In this document: one piece after another, positions 23,111 to 35,249 of the stretch | How positions within the stretch are numbered: position 1 is the first letter of the stretch | Layout of the letters: the number at the start of each line of letters is the position of its first letter | Assembly: GCA_013397845.1 (NCBI GenBank) | Contig: VZTG01006781.1 | Location: 1,681,592-1,745,591, forward strand | DNA: 64,000 nt | Source: Melanocharis versteri | Lineage: Eukaryota > Chordata > Aves > Passeriformes > Melanocharitidae | Reading direction: 5' to 3' | Notes under the pieces: model-generated | What the model was told of the DNA's origin: nothing | Databases searched by the model: none | Seen by the model: only the letters and a program-made list of their open reading frames with translations | Translations under genes and position numbers: made by a program

Positions 23111-26100
23111 AAACTTTCAGTCATTCTCACTTAGCAGGTGCTTCCCCACAGACCTTCCCCATCGACTGCAAGGGTTACAAAGCAGGTTCCCAGGTAGGAA
23201 CTCAGCAAGTCTCGAGCCTGCACACAGGGAACACAATGCGATCCTGGTCAGGGCAGACTCAAGCATTCCTTGTCCCTGTGGCCTGAGCCTAAAGCTCAGT
23301 TCATTTTGTTGTGTCAAGTTCCTGCCAGCGCTTTCAGTTCTATGCTCCAAACATCCTCCAAGACATAACTGGAGCATCTGAGCTAGGTGGTGGAGGAAAT
23401 GTAAAGGTTGGTGTAATTTTTGCACTTAGCGCATCCCACACTGTGTTCCTCAGTAATCCCGTGCCAACGTAATGTGTGTCAGTGGAGCAGCCTGAAACCT
23501 TGCAGGACCCCAGGCAAGCGAACCTCCGGGAAGGAAAGCGGTTGCCTAACATGACCCTGGATATTTCCTCAAAGAGATTTAGACCAAAACCACCAAAGAA
23601 CATTCCATTCCCCCTGCCAGAGGAGAGGCAGCTCACCCCGTGGCTCCTCCCTGGCATTGCTGCCTGATCCATCCTGAGCTCTGTACACAACAGAACAGTG
23701 TTTACATCTTCCTTTTACTGCATCCCATCATAGGTGAACCAGTCAGCTGCAATAAAAAGTCTAAGCTAGAGAAACATGCACAAGTTCCTACTTCCCTTTT
23801 TATTTCAACTTAAGTTTATGAATACTGTCCCTGTTTTAAACATTTTTTATCAGGTAGCCAACAAAACACAGGTCTATCAGACTTCTATTCATACAAGGAT
23901 TTAGTGCTTTTATTCGATATTCGCTTACTCATTTAAAACCTGTTCCACCTAAAAACAATATCCTACCAATATTGCCAATAATGCTGCCTGCATTTATTCC
24001 TTTTATATAGGTTATTCTTGTATGAAATATTCATTCAAGTGGGCGCTGCTATATTTAGAATGCAGAGAAGTGTTTTTTGCACGTAGTTTCTTTTGTATTC
24101 TTGCTATGCAGGCAATATTAAAAAAAATACCAAACTGCACTCCCATTTGTGCCTCAATTTTAAGTCACTTATTTTGTGATGTTCAGGCAAGACTAGATGT
24201 TTTGCTTCAGGCTAAATGGCTTCTACAGAAGTCACCTTTAAAGTTTAGATGGCAAGTTATTGATAGGTTCTGGATTGCACAGACGTGTTTTCCAATTCCT
24301 TTTCTCATTTTAAATTTGGTATTTAAATTGTTTTAACTACTTAACTGAGGGAAAAAAAAAAGGCTTACAGTTTTTTTCCATATAAACCTCACCCTCTTCA
24401 GTTGAATCTTTGGTAACCTTACACAATTTTACTCTTCCTGTAGTTCTTTTTATGGTACACAAATCATATCAGCTTCAAGTACACGTTATCTTTCTAACAG
24501 AATCACTTTAAGCTGCTAATAAATTCTTAACATAACTTTTTAGCCATGTGAAGCTTTAACAGCTGAATTACTACTTGACTCACATGGTAGATGATTAAAA
24601 AAACTTCATGGGAGAAGTATGGACAGTAAAAAGCTTAAGTAAACATGAGATCAATATTTTATTTAATAAACAAATTATTTGAGGATGACTGAATGTCCTG
24701 AGGTGGTAAAATTTTGTTCTATTTGTGTACACTTCAAAGAATGGCAAGTATAAACTTTCTGAAGTCTTTTATTACTTCAAATTGTGTTACCCTTTAAATA
24801 ATAAAAAGGGTAAAAAAAAGCAGCAGCATTCCCATACATGCAGCTGGAGGGCAAATAAAATTTGGGAGCAACTGTCATTTCCATGGAATGCAAAGTCCAC
24901 GCCCCTCCCCTCCAAACTATCCAGTCCCCTCCAAGACCAGGAAACTGAATATGGCAATAAAGATGCAGCACCTGAGCACTGGAAACCATAATAGCTACAT
25001 GAAAGACACCTTGTTCACCACCTCCATCTTAGCTTGGGAATTATCTTCCGAACTCTTATTCAGCATTCTGACTAACCAGCCCAGTGCATTGAAACAGCCC
25101 TCAGAGTTTCCTGTTTCCAAAAGATGCAGCTATATGAAAAACAGTGTAATTGTTTTTTACTTTAGTATTATGCTAAGGAAATCCACTTAAGATATAAATT
25201 CATGTCAGCACAAAGCCTATAATAGCCTGGTTTTTATCCTCAAATTACAAAAATTCAAGTTAAACTGGTGAGGCAGGAGTAAAGGCAGAAGAGCATCAAT
25301 GGCATGACAGAAGGAAACATAAATACGTGCTCCATGGTCTATCCCCTCTGGAAAACTAGCTCATTTAAATGGTCAGAAAGAAAAATAATAAAAAAGCTTT
25401 TATTTACTGTTTTCAAAAATTGTGATCACTAGCCCAGAAAGAAAAGGAAGATGTAAAAACATTTACGAACTACTATACTCATGGCTTTCCTTCCAGAGCT
25501 CAGAAAATGAAGCTGCCAAGCCCAAGACAATGAAAGGTCCTTTGCATTCTTGATAGGCTTTCCTTCTAGATTTGATTCTAAATACATGCACACTAAAAAT
25601 CTCTCAGAAGCTGAAAATAAGAGTGTCATTTGACTCAGCCAATGCATTCCCCTAATTTATTGAGACAGACCCAAGATGCCCCAGCACAGAACACTTTAAA
25701 CATGCTGAACTTTGTGCTAGCTATCTAAACACTGATACTCATAAAGCAGATTTTGTCAGAGTATTATGTGCACCCTGAGACTGAGCAAGAACGAAACTGA
25801 TGTGGTAGTATCAGGGCTTTTTCTTTGACTTACGAAAACAAATACAAGTCTTACATGGAAAGTTGATTTAAAAAGGAGAAAATTGATTATATGGTATGAA
25901 AAGTAAGCACACACATGGATGTGTCTGTAATATCTGCTATTCAGCACTCACAGGTTAAGTGCCCAAGGCCAGCTCATGAAAGTCAACAGCTGCTCTCCAA
26001 GCTTCCCATCACGTGTCTTGGGGAGAATCATTCAAAGTTTTTAGCCCCCCGCTCCTCCACCACTACAAGACCGTCATTTTCACTTAACAACTTCCCAGTT

Positions 26101-27150
26101 CATCTGGGGATTGACTTGATAATCCCCAGACTTTGAAAAAGCATCTGCATTGGATTAGAAAACCTGATATGGAGTCCAATGAAGTCAGCTGAATCTTCCT
26201 GCAGATGATGAGAAATCATAGGTATTGTAAACAACAGTAACCTCACAATGTACATGGTAGCCCGTAATCTAAAGTGCATATGAGTATCACGGATTACCTA
26301 GGGTTTTTTTTAATACATAGACATATATAATATACATTTGGCTAATGTTATTCATAACTGCTGAAAATAAGTGCCAGATATTGTGTCACCTCTACAGTTT
26401 TGTGCATGGTGATAATAGAAAGTTTATAAGGGATCTTGAGAGAGGCTAATAAAAAGTCAGCTTGAAACGGAATTATGTCTCATTCGGCAAAACCAAAGCA
26501 ATTCAAGAGTAATTGTATTAGAACACAAACTCAGACAAAGCTTTCCAAGGAGATTAAACCATACCAACCAATGCAACAGGATTTAACAAACAGGCAAAGA
26601 GCATCAAAGACCTTGGAGAGAAGAAATCTCCTGTGCTGGAAAGGAAATTAAATACTTCTAGTACATTTTCAAGTGTATATCCCATCTGTTTTAGCATTCG
26701 AAGTGACAAGACTCTACAACATCTGTTATAAGACAAATTGCAGCCTAATGGCCTCGCTGCCATAACGGTTTGGTCTTTTGGAATTGATACTCAAGTTCAC
26801 CTTTTTTTAAAGGAAAAGCTATTATTTATCATAAAGATCATCTCTTTCCAAACGCAGAAGAACCTCTGTTGGTTTAAAATTTTTGAACAATGAATAAATG
26901 CCGAGCCAAGACAATCTTGTGCATTTGTTTAATGGGCTGTCTCTCTTTGCAAACTATTGAATCAGACTGTGACCATGTGAGATTTTTTCCTGAAGTTTGG
27001 ACAGTCTTTGGATATAAGCCCTCTAGGAAAAAAAAAAATGCATCAGATTGTTGTGGAGGTAATTTGGTCAGAATGAATTTTTCTTCCTGAGTGAACATTG
27101 AGCCATTACCCAGGAAGGTGTCAGGATGAACATTATCTCATTATGTGCTG
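23110..27150. other. Unannotated DNA, no gene recognised
   Basis: Overlapping frames of 63-116 codons at 23117-23690 on both strands sit in a moderately GC-rich patch and have no recognisable domain. A 104-codon plus frame at 24022-24336 is also unrecognised. A stretch at 25945-26000 ('cacaggttaagtgcccaagg') may be a small MIR fragment on the minus strand, but it is too short to be sure. A-runs occur at about 24351-24361. Confidence 0.5.
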
Positions 27151-27156
27151 TCTTTC

Positions 27157-27194
27157 AGGCAATGGTCATTTAAGGAGGCAATGGTCATTTAAGG
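27157..27194 (+). repeat. Perfect 19-bp tandem duplication with splice-like edges
   Basis: Two identical 19-bp units (aggcaatggtcatttaagg) lie side by side at 27157-27175 and 27176-27194. The sequence just before reads 'tgctgtctttcag', a good splice acceptor. The second copy ends in 'aag' followed by 'gtaagc', a consensus splice donor. The bracketed 35 bases (27159-27193) could thus be a micro-exon. One frame runs open across it. The duplication itself is certain; the splicing role is inference. Confidence 0.85.
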
Positions 27195-30100
27195 TAAGCC
27201 ATATCACAAGAAAAATCTATAACTGTAATATAAACTGCATAAGGTGCTCCCAGCATGAACCACGAGGCTTGGCCAAACTCCGCTTCCGGCAATTACTCTG
27301 TGTCAGTCTAATAACTCTTCTGCTCCTCCTGCCCAGCCCCCGCAGCTTCAAAGAAACACAATTTTCCTCTTTGTGTCAGTTGGCATCGAACTCATCCTTA
27401 CTACAGGTTTGCTACCTGAAACTGCAAAGGGATCCCGTGGCAGAAAGGGCAGCAGCTGCTGCCCTGGTCCAAGGGCACCCACGGGGCTGTGGCCCCTCCA
27501 GGTGACACACAGACCTCGCTCACCACACAGGCAGGCTTACAGGGGAGGAAACACAACCCTCGAGCACCCAAGTGAACTCATGCCTGGATACCGAGTGAAA
27601 AGGCAGTTGCAACATAAATGAGAATATCCCACAGTCGCCATGTTCTGCAATACTTTCTAAGAAATAATTTGCATTATCTGCTTGCACAAATGATTTTTTT
27701 TTTTGCTTTAAATGGCATAAAGACCACTGGACTCATCAGACAAGGTAAGGCACATGCTTCATGTCTAAAGTGCAAAGGAGGTCACAGCATTGCTCACCAC
27801 CCCATGAATAAGAACACAAAAGGGCATTGTAAATTCCAAGGCAGAGAACAAAAAAGGAAGGGAGGCAGGTGAAACCGTAGAAATATTACACGTATTAAGT
27901 TTAATACCCAGATGAGAATTAAGTTACTACAGTGCCTTTCACAAACTGCTACTTTTTTATGTTGCAAATAACTTCTCCATGATAGATGCAAATAAATTAA
28001 TGCTGTCATTAATCTTTCCATTTATATCTTTCTCACTCCTTATGTCTGCTTTCATCGTTGCACTTACCATACTTAAGTATATGTTAAAGAGACTGTCATT
28101 TTCCCTTCTGTAACTACTATTTCTTCAAACAAGCACTACTGGAATCTAAAGCAGAAAATGTTGATTTCTGAAGATTGTCTTTTGTTCCTCATCAAAGTTG
28201 GGGAATGTTCTGGGTGAAGACATCCTATTGAAATTCTTATCTAAGTTAAGAACATTGAAAAAATATGTAATTAGGCCCTCTTAAATATGGTTTTATTTTA
28301 TATTATTAAGCAAAAGGGTATGAGCAGTCTATGTAAAATATATCTCAATAGAATTTTTTTTTCATTAAAGCTTTTATAATGAAATCTTAGAACTCCAGTT
28401 AGTTACACTGACAAATTTTAGAGTATTTCTGTGACTAAGGACAACTCAGGTGTTGCCTGCAAAGGTTACAGGTCTGAGACCTCAGCCTATTGAGAAAGGC
28501 TGCACTGAAGAGATAAGTGGTCTCATTTCAAGGAATAACTCATTCATCCAAAATTGTGAAGGCACAAAAGCACAAGGTAGGGGATACCCCAGATGCTCTG
28601 CAGCCCTTGGCATAGTGTGAATTGTGATGAAAAGAAATTCTCACTCTGCCCTTCACGCTTTCCTGTAAGCAATGCTACCGGACACCGCAGCTCGGAACTA
28701 CTGTCAAGTCGGTAGTGCACAAACAGGCTACAGCTCAGCGTTCCACAAAAAAACCCACACCAAAACCACAAAGAAAAGGGAATAATAAAAAAAAAATAAA
28801 AAGGCAGAGTTGCATCTCAAAAGCAGAGCCGTTGTTCAAGTGTGGAATTGCCCAGCTTCCTATACCACATTTCTGATATTATTCCTTATCTTGCATGAGC
28901 AGTCTAAGCAGTAAAAGAAGTGGAATTAGGATTGTATCCAGAATTGTCATTTAATCACTGTTCAACCCTATTCTAACCACTTTGGCTAAAGCTTTCCAAA
29001 AGCTACTGGAGAGGAAGCATGCTTCAAACACGCCTGTGACATTACTGGTCGTCATCATCCAGAACTCCTACAGTCTTGTCAGATGCCAAAGGAAGTTGAA
29101 TACCCTCATACTCTCACAAGATCAGCAAGTACTTCCTTCACTTCCTTGCAAAGTCCCCAGTTTCTAGGAAAATTATAAGAACCCAATATTTCTCATTGGA
29201 GGAGAGAATTATAATGATAACAAAAGATGATGCTGGGGTCTTCACCTCTTTGTGCCTTTCACTCCCAGTGCCTACAGCTCCTGTGCAGCACTTCAGCACT
29301 GAAGACACATAAACATCTTCACTTATCTAGAACGACTTGTGACTTACAACTGCAATTCCCAGGGTAAAACCTACACTGTTACCTAAACCCCAGCCCTGAA
29401 GAAATAGCCTATGTCACATGACAAAGTAGAGAAGCAATTTACGTAAAACTATATCTCTCAGAAGAGCCCTTACATGCAAAGTGCTTGGGATCCTCTTGAC
29501 TCCATGTTCTACTCAGGATTATGCTACCTTTCAGTTTCCTCATTTCAGAAGCACTGGAGTGAGTTTTAGTATCCTCAGATTGACTTTCAATATTTTTGTA
29601 CCCAGCAGATTGCAGAGGTTCTTGATTTTTAACAAGTTTGTAACTACTTAAAGTTTAGAAGATACTGCAAGTTTATTTAACCAAGTTTTAATTAACAAAC
29701 TGTTTACCAGAGCCTGATTAAACTGGGTTCCCACTAATGGACAATAAGGAAAGAGCATTATAATGAATGGGGCATGCAGAAGTCAAATGCTCACCACAAT
29801 CCTCTACACAGAGCATCAGGAAGAGAATCCTGTAAGACCCTTCTGATTAACACTTGTGGTGAACCTGCAGCACCACTGCTGCTTCACAGCCCTGGTAGTA
29901 CGCGAAGTGGGGTTACTCATGCTGCATACATCAGATATCCAAATCCTCTGCAAGACTGATTTACTGTTTCCTTCTCTGAATGGTATTTATTTACACTGTT
30001 TACAGAGGCAGAAAGGTATTTTTCCTCCCAGCCTTCAGTGCACTGATTTCTTGATCTGCCACCCCCCACAAACAAAACAAATTTCAGCTCTTCTCAAAAC

Positions 30101-30600
30101 AAGCTTTTGGTAGACAAACTGAGGTGGAACAAACATAGGAAGGAAGGATTAGTTGCATAAAAAGCAAGACAAGAAGTTAATTGCCCTTTCATGTCAATAC
30201 CCATATTGGCAAAACAAAGTCGCATTTTTTATTTGAACACCACGTGCAAGCAAGTCTTCAGACACATACACTACCAAGCTCCCTAAAGCAAAGGAAAAAG
30301 ATAAGGCTTATGCAGACAAGTTTACCAGCTCCGGGGAAAAGAACTAAAACTTTCAGTGTACGGTCATTAGAATTTTTGAAATCTAGGTCCATATTTTCAG
30401 CTGCAGCCTGTGGTTGTATGCTGACAGAGGGAAAAAACAACACATTCATATGCACAAATGCAAATTCGGCACGAACACAGCTGGGCCCATGAATAAAATT
30501 TACATGCACAAATTTAGAAGCAAGTTTGAGTCCAGATGAATGATTTGATCGTAAGAGCTTTAAATAAGCGTTTATGTAAGCAAAGATTGGAGCCGGCAGC
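27195..30600. other. Unannotated DNA, no gene recognised
   Basis: A GC-richer patch at 27250-27560 contains overlapping plus-strand frames without domains. An A-rich stretch (poly-A interrupted by single T and G) lies at about 28745-28803. 28000-28420 is strongly AT-rich. No repeat family was recognised. Confidence 0.5.
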
Positions 30601-30615
30601 TATTAGAGAAGTGTA

Positions 30616-31104
30616 TTAGCTGAAATAAATTACCAGAGAAAACAGAGCTCTCTTGGATAGCACCGGCAGCTCTTCTTCCCTTCTCCTTTCCCTGCCAGTT
30701 TTGCAAACACACTTGAAGGGTTGATGGGGGGGTTGCAAGGATCTCTTGCACAAACCCAGAGCCTGAGTGCTGTGGTGGTCCCGGGGAAGAGGCAGCAGGG
30801 TACTCAGAGCACCAGTGTTGCTCAGGGTTCGTAAACTTTCCGACATCTCAGCCCGGACAGAGGGACGGGTGCTCGCTCCTGCTCTACACTTTGCCAAAGC
30901 AAACAGCTCAACTCTCTGCGCTGACATTTTTTCACAAGAACAAATTTGCATCCCAGCAGTGTGCGGCGGGGTGAGAAGCGGGCTTGCTCCGCACCCATAG
31001 GTACGCGCCTCACGAGGCGAAGCTGCAGCAAAGCGCCTCACTGGCATCACACAGGCACCATAAGGGCGCGCAGCATTTGCATTCAAGCATATTTCAGCCA
31101 TCAA
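30616..31104 (-). other. Longest open frame of the window (162 codons), function unknown
   Basis: The minus strand has an uninterrupted frame of 162 codons starting with two Met codons. The conceptual protein is rich in Ala, Arg, Cys, Ser and Pro, without a signal peptide, membrane helix or motif I recognise. It lies across a CpG-richer patch (about 30840-31075) in which stop codons are less frequent, so length alone is weak evidence. The opposite strand is also open at 30767-31000 and 30946-31227. A 6-bp inverted repeat with a 2-base loop (cgcctc-ac-gaggcg) sits at 31006-31019. Most likely this is a chance frame. Confidence 0.12.
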
Positions 31105-32035
31105 CCTGGAAGGATGGGAGCAACTGAAACCTGTAGAAGCAACGAATACAAGGCTGGCTCCCTTGCCTGCTCCTTAGATGACATGTTAGGGATTCCTGGG
31201 GTTAGGTTAAACACTCAGTTTCTTTAAAAACAAGTCATAAGGAAAGCATGGAGTTTGTGAGGCTGTGGAGGGACACTGACTTTGTTCTGCAGTATCGCAA
31301 GTGGCAGGATAAAACACAATTTTCTGGAATTGTTTTCTTTTTTCTTTTGACTAATAAAGAGATGTATCGCTAAATTTCCCTACACACCCCAAAGTTAATG
31401 AAAGAAATATTTGGCTACAACATCAGTGTCAAGCAGGGTCACTGTCACCGACCAAGGAGGATACCAAATCCCTGGAAACCCTGAGGAAAGATCCCAGTAC
31501 AAGGAGCAACCTGGAATATCCCAGATAGGAGAGGCTCCCCTGCATGAACCCCACTCAGCCCCACAGTCTTGGGCACGTCAGTCCTACCACTTGCAGCAGG
31601 TAGATGTGCTTTAAGGCAGCTTCCTACAGTGCCTTTTCCACATGTACAGCCTGGCCAGGGCAAGAATAACTGGGAATCCCAGCACACAGGCTCTGCTCGG
31701 CTGGTAACAGTGGTGGCTGTGGCCACTGTGACTGCAAAGGTTGACCGTAACATCTCCACCAGGGCCGTACATCAGCCATAAAAGCACCAGTAGCCCTGAG
31801 AAGGAACGCGTCCTACCACCTGGTAGCCACATCCAGACTGCGCATCCCACTTGGCGGGCCGGATGCGCTCCTCGCCAGCCGTCGCCTCTCCTCCCAGCGC
31901 CTCCACTCAGAGTTACACCCAGACACTCGTCCTGCTCCAGCGTGAATATTTCTCTTCTCCCCTAGGAGCAAAGCTCCTTCAACATGTGCCGTCTGCTGTG
32001 CCAGCGAGACCTGGCATAGCAGCAGGGTACAAAAG
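31105..32035. other. Moderately GC-rich unannotated DNA
   Basis: Overlapping frames of 67-104 codons on both strands between 31411 and 32066 share no coding signature. No repeat family was recognised. Confidence 0.5.
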
Positions 32036-32039
32036 AACA

Positions 32040-32245
32040 TCCCTGACACTCTATGAATATTCATGATTTATGAATATTCATTAAATTAGCATCTTTATGA
32101 CTGGGCCACCAGATTCACAACTGGCGTCTCTGGAAAGGGGTTATTGTATTTTAATTAAATACCAGACAATTACTAAACAGTTATATTCGCTGGGATTTAA
32201 CTGATATGAAAGGGATAGGTACCGAGCTACAAACGTTAAGAGCAA
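32040..32245. promoter_or_regulatory. Candidate enhancer with paired POU-type palindromes
   Basis: Two identical perfect 12-bp palindromes (atgaatattcat) lie at 32053-32064 and 32070-32081, 17 bp apart start to start. This form resembles the MORE-type dimer site bound by POU factors such as Oct1 or Brn2. Further homeodomain-like cores follow: 'ttaaattagc' (32081), 'ttttaattaaat' (about 32150) and 'aacagttatattcgctggga'. The stretch lacks simple-repeat or transposon character and lies next to ordinary DNA. The palindromes are seen directly; binding and enhancer function are inference. Confidence 0.4.
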
Positions 32246-32434
32246 CTCTCCCTCCACACACATTTAATGCTAATGAAAGTCATGTGTAAGCATTGAAAAG
32301 GGAAAAAAAAAATCCTCTATATGAGAAACCAAAATAGCTTCAGATTATCTTTTTAATAGATTCATACTGTGTGGGAACCTTCAGCATTTCCCTGGTGCCT
32401 AAGCAGACCAGAATAGCAAAGTAGTTATTATATC

Positions 32435-32560
32435 TGTCTTCAGTGAAGAGACCACATGTTCACAGATATTTGTACAGCACCTAGCGCAACAGGGCTCTGA
32501 TCCCTGCATCTGGCATTGCTGTAGTATTTAAATAGCAATAATAATGATATAAAGCAATCT
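32435..32560 (+). mobile_element. MIR-like amniote SINE tail
   Basis: The segment 'tttgtacagcacctagcgcaacagggctctgatccctg' followed by 'gctgtagtatttaaatagcaataataat' matches the characteristic 3' tail of a SINE family common in turtles, crocodilians and, as relics, in birds ('gtacagcgcctagcacaatggggccctgatc', then a short A/T-rich repeat of AAT units). It is old, with substitutions throughout. Confidence 0.65.
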
Positions 32561-32888
32561 TTGTCGATATCATGAGAGAACAATCTAATCTAGTTATCAG
32601 ATTATAGCTCATTAAATGCCACACAGAAAAGGCTATCAACACTTCTACACATTTACTGGCCTAAAAAGAATTTTAAGCCATTAATTGCTTCCATAACGTG
32701 GGGTGAATTTTCAGCATGGTGCCTGGAAAATTAGGCACGCAGGCTGTGTAATTGTTAATGGGAATTGTGACCCAATTTTCACGCCTGGCACTGAAAGTTT
32801 GCCCCTTGCAAAATATTTACATAATTTGCTAGTAGATTTGCCATATCTTTTGCATGTTAATTTTACTTCAGTGACAATTCCTTGAAAA
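32560..32888. other. Candidate conserved non-coding element
   Basis: This stretch sits between two SINE tails but is not itself recognisable as a repeat. It contains many homeodomain or POU-like cores ('cattaattgc', 'gtaattgttaatgg', 'ttttgcatgttaattt', 'cttttgcatg') and a pair of related half-palindromes ('gcctggaaaattaggc', 32721-32736). Sequences of this texture are typical of ancient enhancers or exapted repeats. No comparative data are available to confirm this. Confidence 0.3.
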
Positions 32889-32926
32889 AGTACCACCACC
32901 AGTGTATAGTACCACCACCAGTATAT
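32889..32926. repeat. Near-perfect 19-bp tandem duplication
   Basis: Units at 32889-32907 and 32908-32926 (agtaccaccaccagtgtat and a copy with one G-to-A change) are adjacent. They probably arose by replication slippage at a CCA-rich sequence. Confidence 0.85.
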
Positions 32927-32931
32927 TAAGA

Positions 32932-33020
32932 GTAGCTTGACATTTATATAGTACTTCCTCTGAGTTATCTCAGGCTACAACTTGCAAATCATTACATGCT
33001 GAATCTTCAAGGATATGTCT
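32932..33020 (-). mobile_element. MIR-like amniote SINE fragment
   Basis: The plus strand reads 'cttgacatttatatagtact' then 'ctgagttatctcaggctac' and 'cttgcaaatcatta'. This follows the common amniote SINE/CORE sequence 'acatttatatagcgctttccatctgaggatctcaaagcgctttacaaacatta'. The element is short and divergent. Confidence 0.55.
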
Positions 33021-34915
33021 TTAACCAGAATATTCATGGCAGGGCACAGCCCTTGCCTGTCAGGGAAGGGAATTGATGACCATTTGGTTGGGCTTTTTTC
33101 CATTTGAGCTCTCATTCTGCAGCACAGTGGATGCTTTGTAGCCCTCACACCTGACCCCAGAGCTTTTAACATTACCAGATTCGCTCGCAATTGCCACGTT
33201 TGATGTTTCGGTGCAGAATCTACCATATTTTCTTCCCTATAACAGACATAAGAGTCAGGATTTTACATCTCTAGACCCTCAGCACTTCTCCAAGCTGCCA
33301 CGAACTGTCTGTGGCAAGGAGGTGGGATCACGTTAAAGGTTCACAATTTCACACAGCTGCGTCTTTGCCTGGGAGCGCGATGATATTTTGCAGGCAGCTT
33401 AAGATTTTGAGTACCAGCATCTGTCCTCTTAGCAGCACTTGCTGGTTGTTTGGGTGGCCAGGAGACTACCCGTGCTGTGCGGGAAGATAGGGACATTTTG
33501 TTTCGTCCTCCCCTTCCAGACAGGCATCCTTTCTTTTGCTCCAGAGGGAAAGTAGCAGCATGCAGAAGCACATCAAGCCATTTTCAGCTGCTCTGTAGCA
33601 CTGACACCAGCGCGACTATGAAACAGCAATGAGCTGGAAAAGCATTCTGGGTATAGAGATGCAAATGAGCACACTAAGCCCTTTCCCAAAGGACACTACA
33701 CAAGGACCTTTCATAACATAAGGTTTCACTCAAACACTTAGGGCCTGGTTTCAAAGGGCTCGCTCAGGTAGAGCTCCCATATGTCCAAATGCGAGAGATG
33801 CACAGGTGTCCCAAATCTCACCTGCAGATCATGTGGCCCCTTCTCTGGACACAGGCAGCAAGGCATGCCATGTCTTTTCCTAATTGAATGTACCTGACCC
33901 CTACTTCAAAACCACAGATTTATGAGTGAAGTTGCAACCAAATATTATTTCTGATTCAGCAAAGCAAAGGCAGGAATGAATGCAGGGCTGCAGAGAAGAC
34001 TGCACTTTCCCTAACCTTTGGCTAAAACCAGCAGTGGTGCTCATGCAAATACGTGCCAGAGGTCTTCCCTCTGCTAAACCCCTTCTACTGCAGCTCCTTC
34101 TCCTCCTGCATCACTGCACTTTGTCCCAGGGAAGAGTAAACCCTGCAGTAACTTGGGGCAGGGCACAGTCACCTGAGAGTGAATCATTTAGCCAATCTTT
34201 CTGCTCAAACAGGTAGAAGCTTTCTCCAAACAACTTACCCTGCATACTGTTTGCAGCTCCTGTAAATGCTTATCCATACAGTGGTTTTAAGTGCATTTGT
34301 TTACATATTGGATGTATTGCTGAACAGCAGGTGATTCAGAACATATTCTTCAAAATAGCTAGAAGCGGATATTTATTAGATATTACCAGGACTCCACCTG
34401 AATGAAATGGGAGTGTGCATCATGAAACAGAAATGCAGTTCATGCACAGGCTTGGGTGTGCACATGACTAAGTTGGAAGGTGATATATATCCTTGGGAAA
34501 AAATTCTGTTTCCCTAAACAGAGTATCTACAGTTAACAATCATTTTTTCCTAGTGTTACCCACACGAGAGGAAGATGGTGCCAACTAGAACCTGATTTCC
34601 AAACTGATGGGTAGAGAAGGATGAAAAGGAAGTGATACTATATGCTAAGACAAGCCTGGGTATCATGGCTCCTAAGAGAAAGTAGTAAAGCAGGACACCT
34701 GATAGAACTGATTGCCAAGCTGGGAATTAATTAGGATTTTTTTTTTCAGCAAGTTGTAGCAGATCAGATCTGCTTGACTTCAGCAGAGCACAATCCAGCC
34801 AAGCTACATCTATGATATATAGTGTCTATGATTTCCTATCGAATACTCTTTTCAGATATCAGACAATCTTTTCCAGTATCTTTAGGAGTCTAAAGTTCCT
34901 TCTTAAACTTGATCC
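33020..34915. other. Unannotated DNA, no gene recognised
   Basis: A stretch at about 33740-33790 ('gggcctggtttcaaagggctcgctcagg') weakly resembles the palindromic 'gggcctgattttcaaagg' SINE-like sequence of sauropsids. No coding region was recognised; frames are below 84 codons. Confidence 0.45.
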
Positions 34916-34919
34916 AGTC

Positions 34920-35245
34920 CTTTAGGAATAGCATTGTCTTCCAATGACACAAACTCCTAGGGGTGCCTAAACCACTTAAAAATGAGAGTACAGCACCTCT
35001 GTAAATACTGCCCTCTGTTCAGAGATGACTTAGTGTTTCAGCCCAGGTCTGGGAAAGAGAATTTTTTTTTTTTTAATTATGATGTTCCTTCTGTGGCCTT
35101 GGGAAAATCATTAGTCTCCCTGCCTCGGTTTCTTCATCAGTGAAACAATTATGTATGAATTCCACAAGCTGTTCTCAGGATTTGACAGTATTCATTAGAC
35201 TGAATAAAAATGAATGCCCTGAAGTGTCAACCAGTTTTATTTAGT
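34920..35245 (+). mobile_element. MIR-type SINE with sauropsid-style 5' extension
   Basis: The core at about 35085-35215 matches plus-strand MIR: 'tgtggccttgggaaaatcat' (MIR 'tgtgaccttgggcaagtcac'), 'agtctccctgcctcggtttcttcatcagtgaaacaatt' ('acctctctgcctcagtttcctcatctgtaaaatgggg') and an 'aggatttgacagtattcatt' tail. Upstream at about 34950-34985, 'aactcctaggggtgcctaaaccacttaaaaatgag' resembles a 'taggtgcctaaatacctttaaaaatctgg' SINE-like element of sauropsids, so two repeats may be adjacent. A T14 run interrupts at about 35061-35074. Confidence 0.75.
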
Positions 35246-35249
35246 CAAC

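Noticed and set aside
23340..23690. Minus-strand frame of 116 codons in a GC-richer patch
   Set aside because: A plus-strand frame is open over the same DNA and neither has a recognisable motif.
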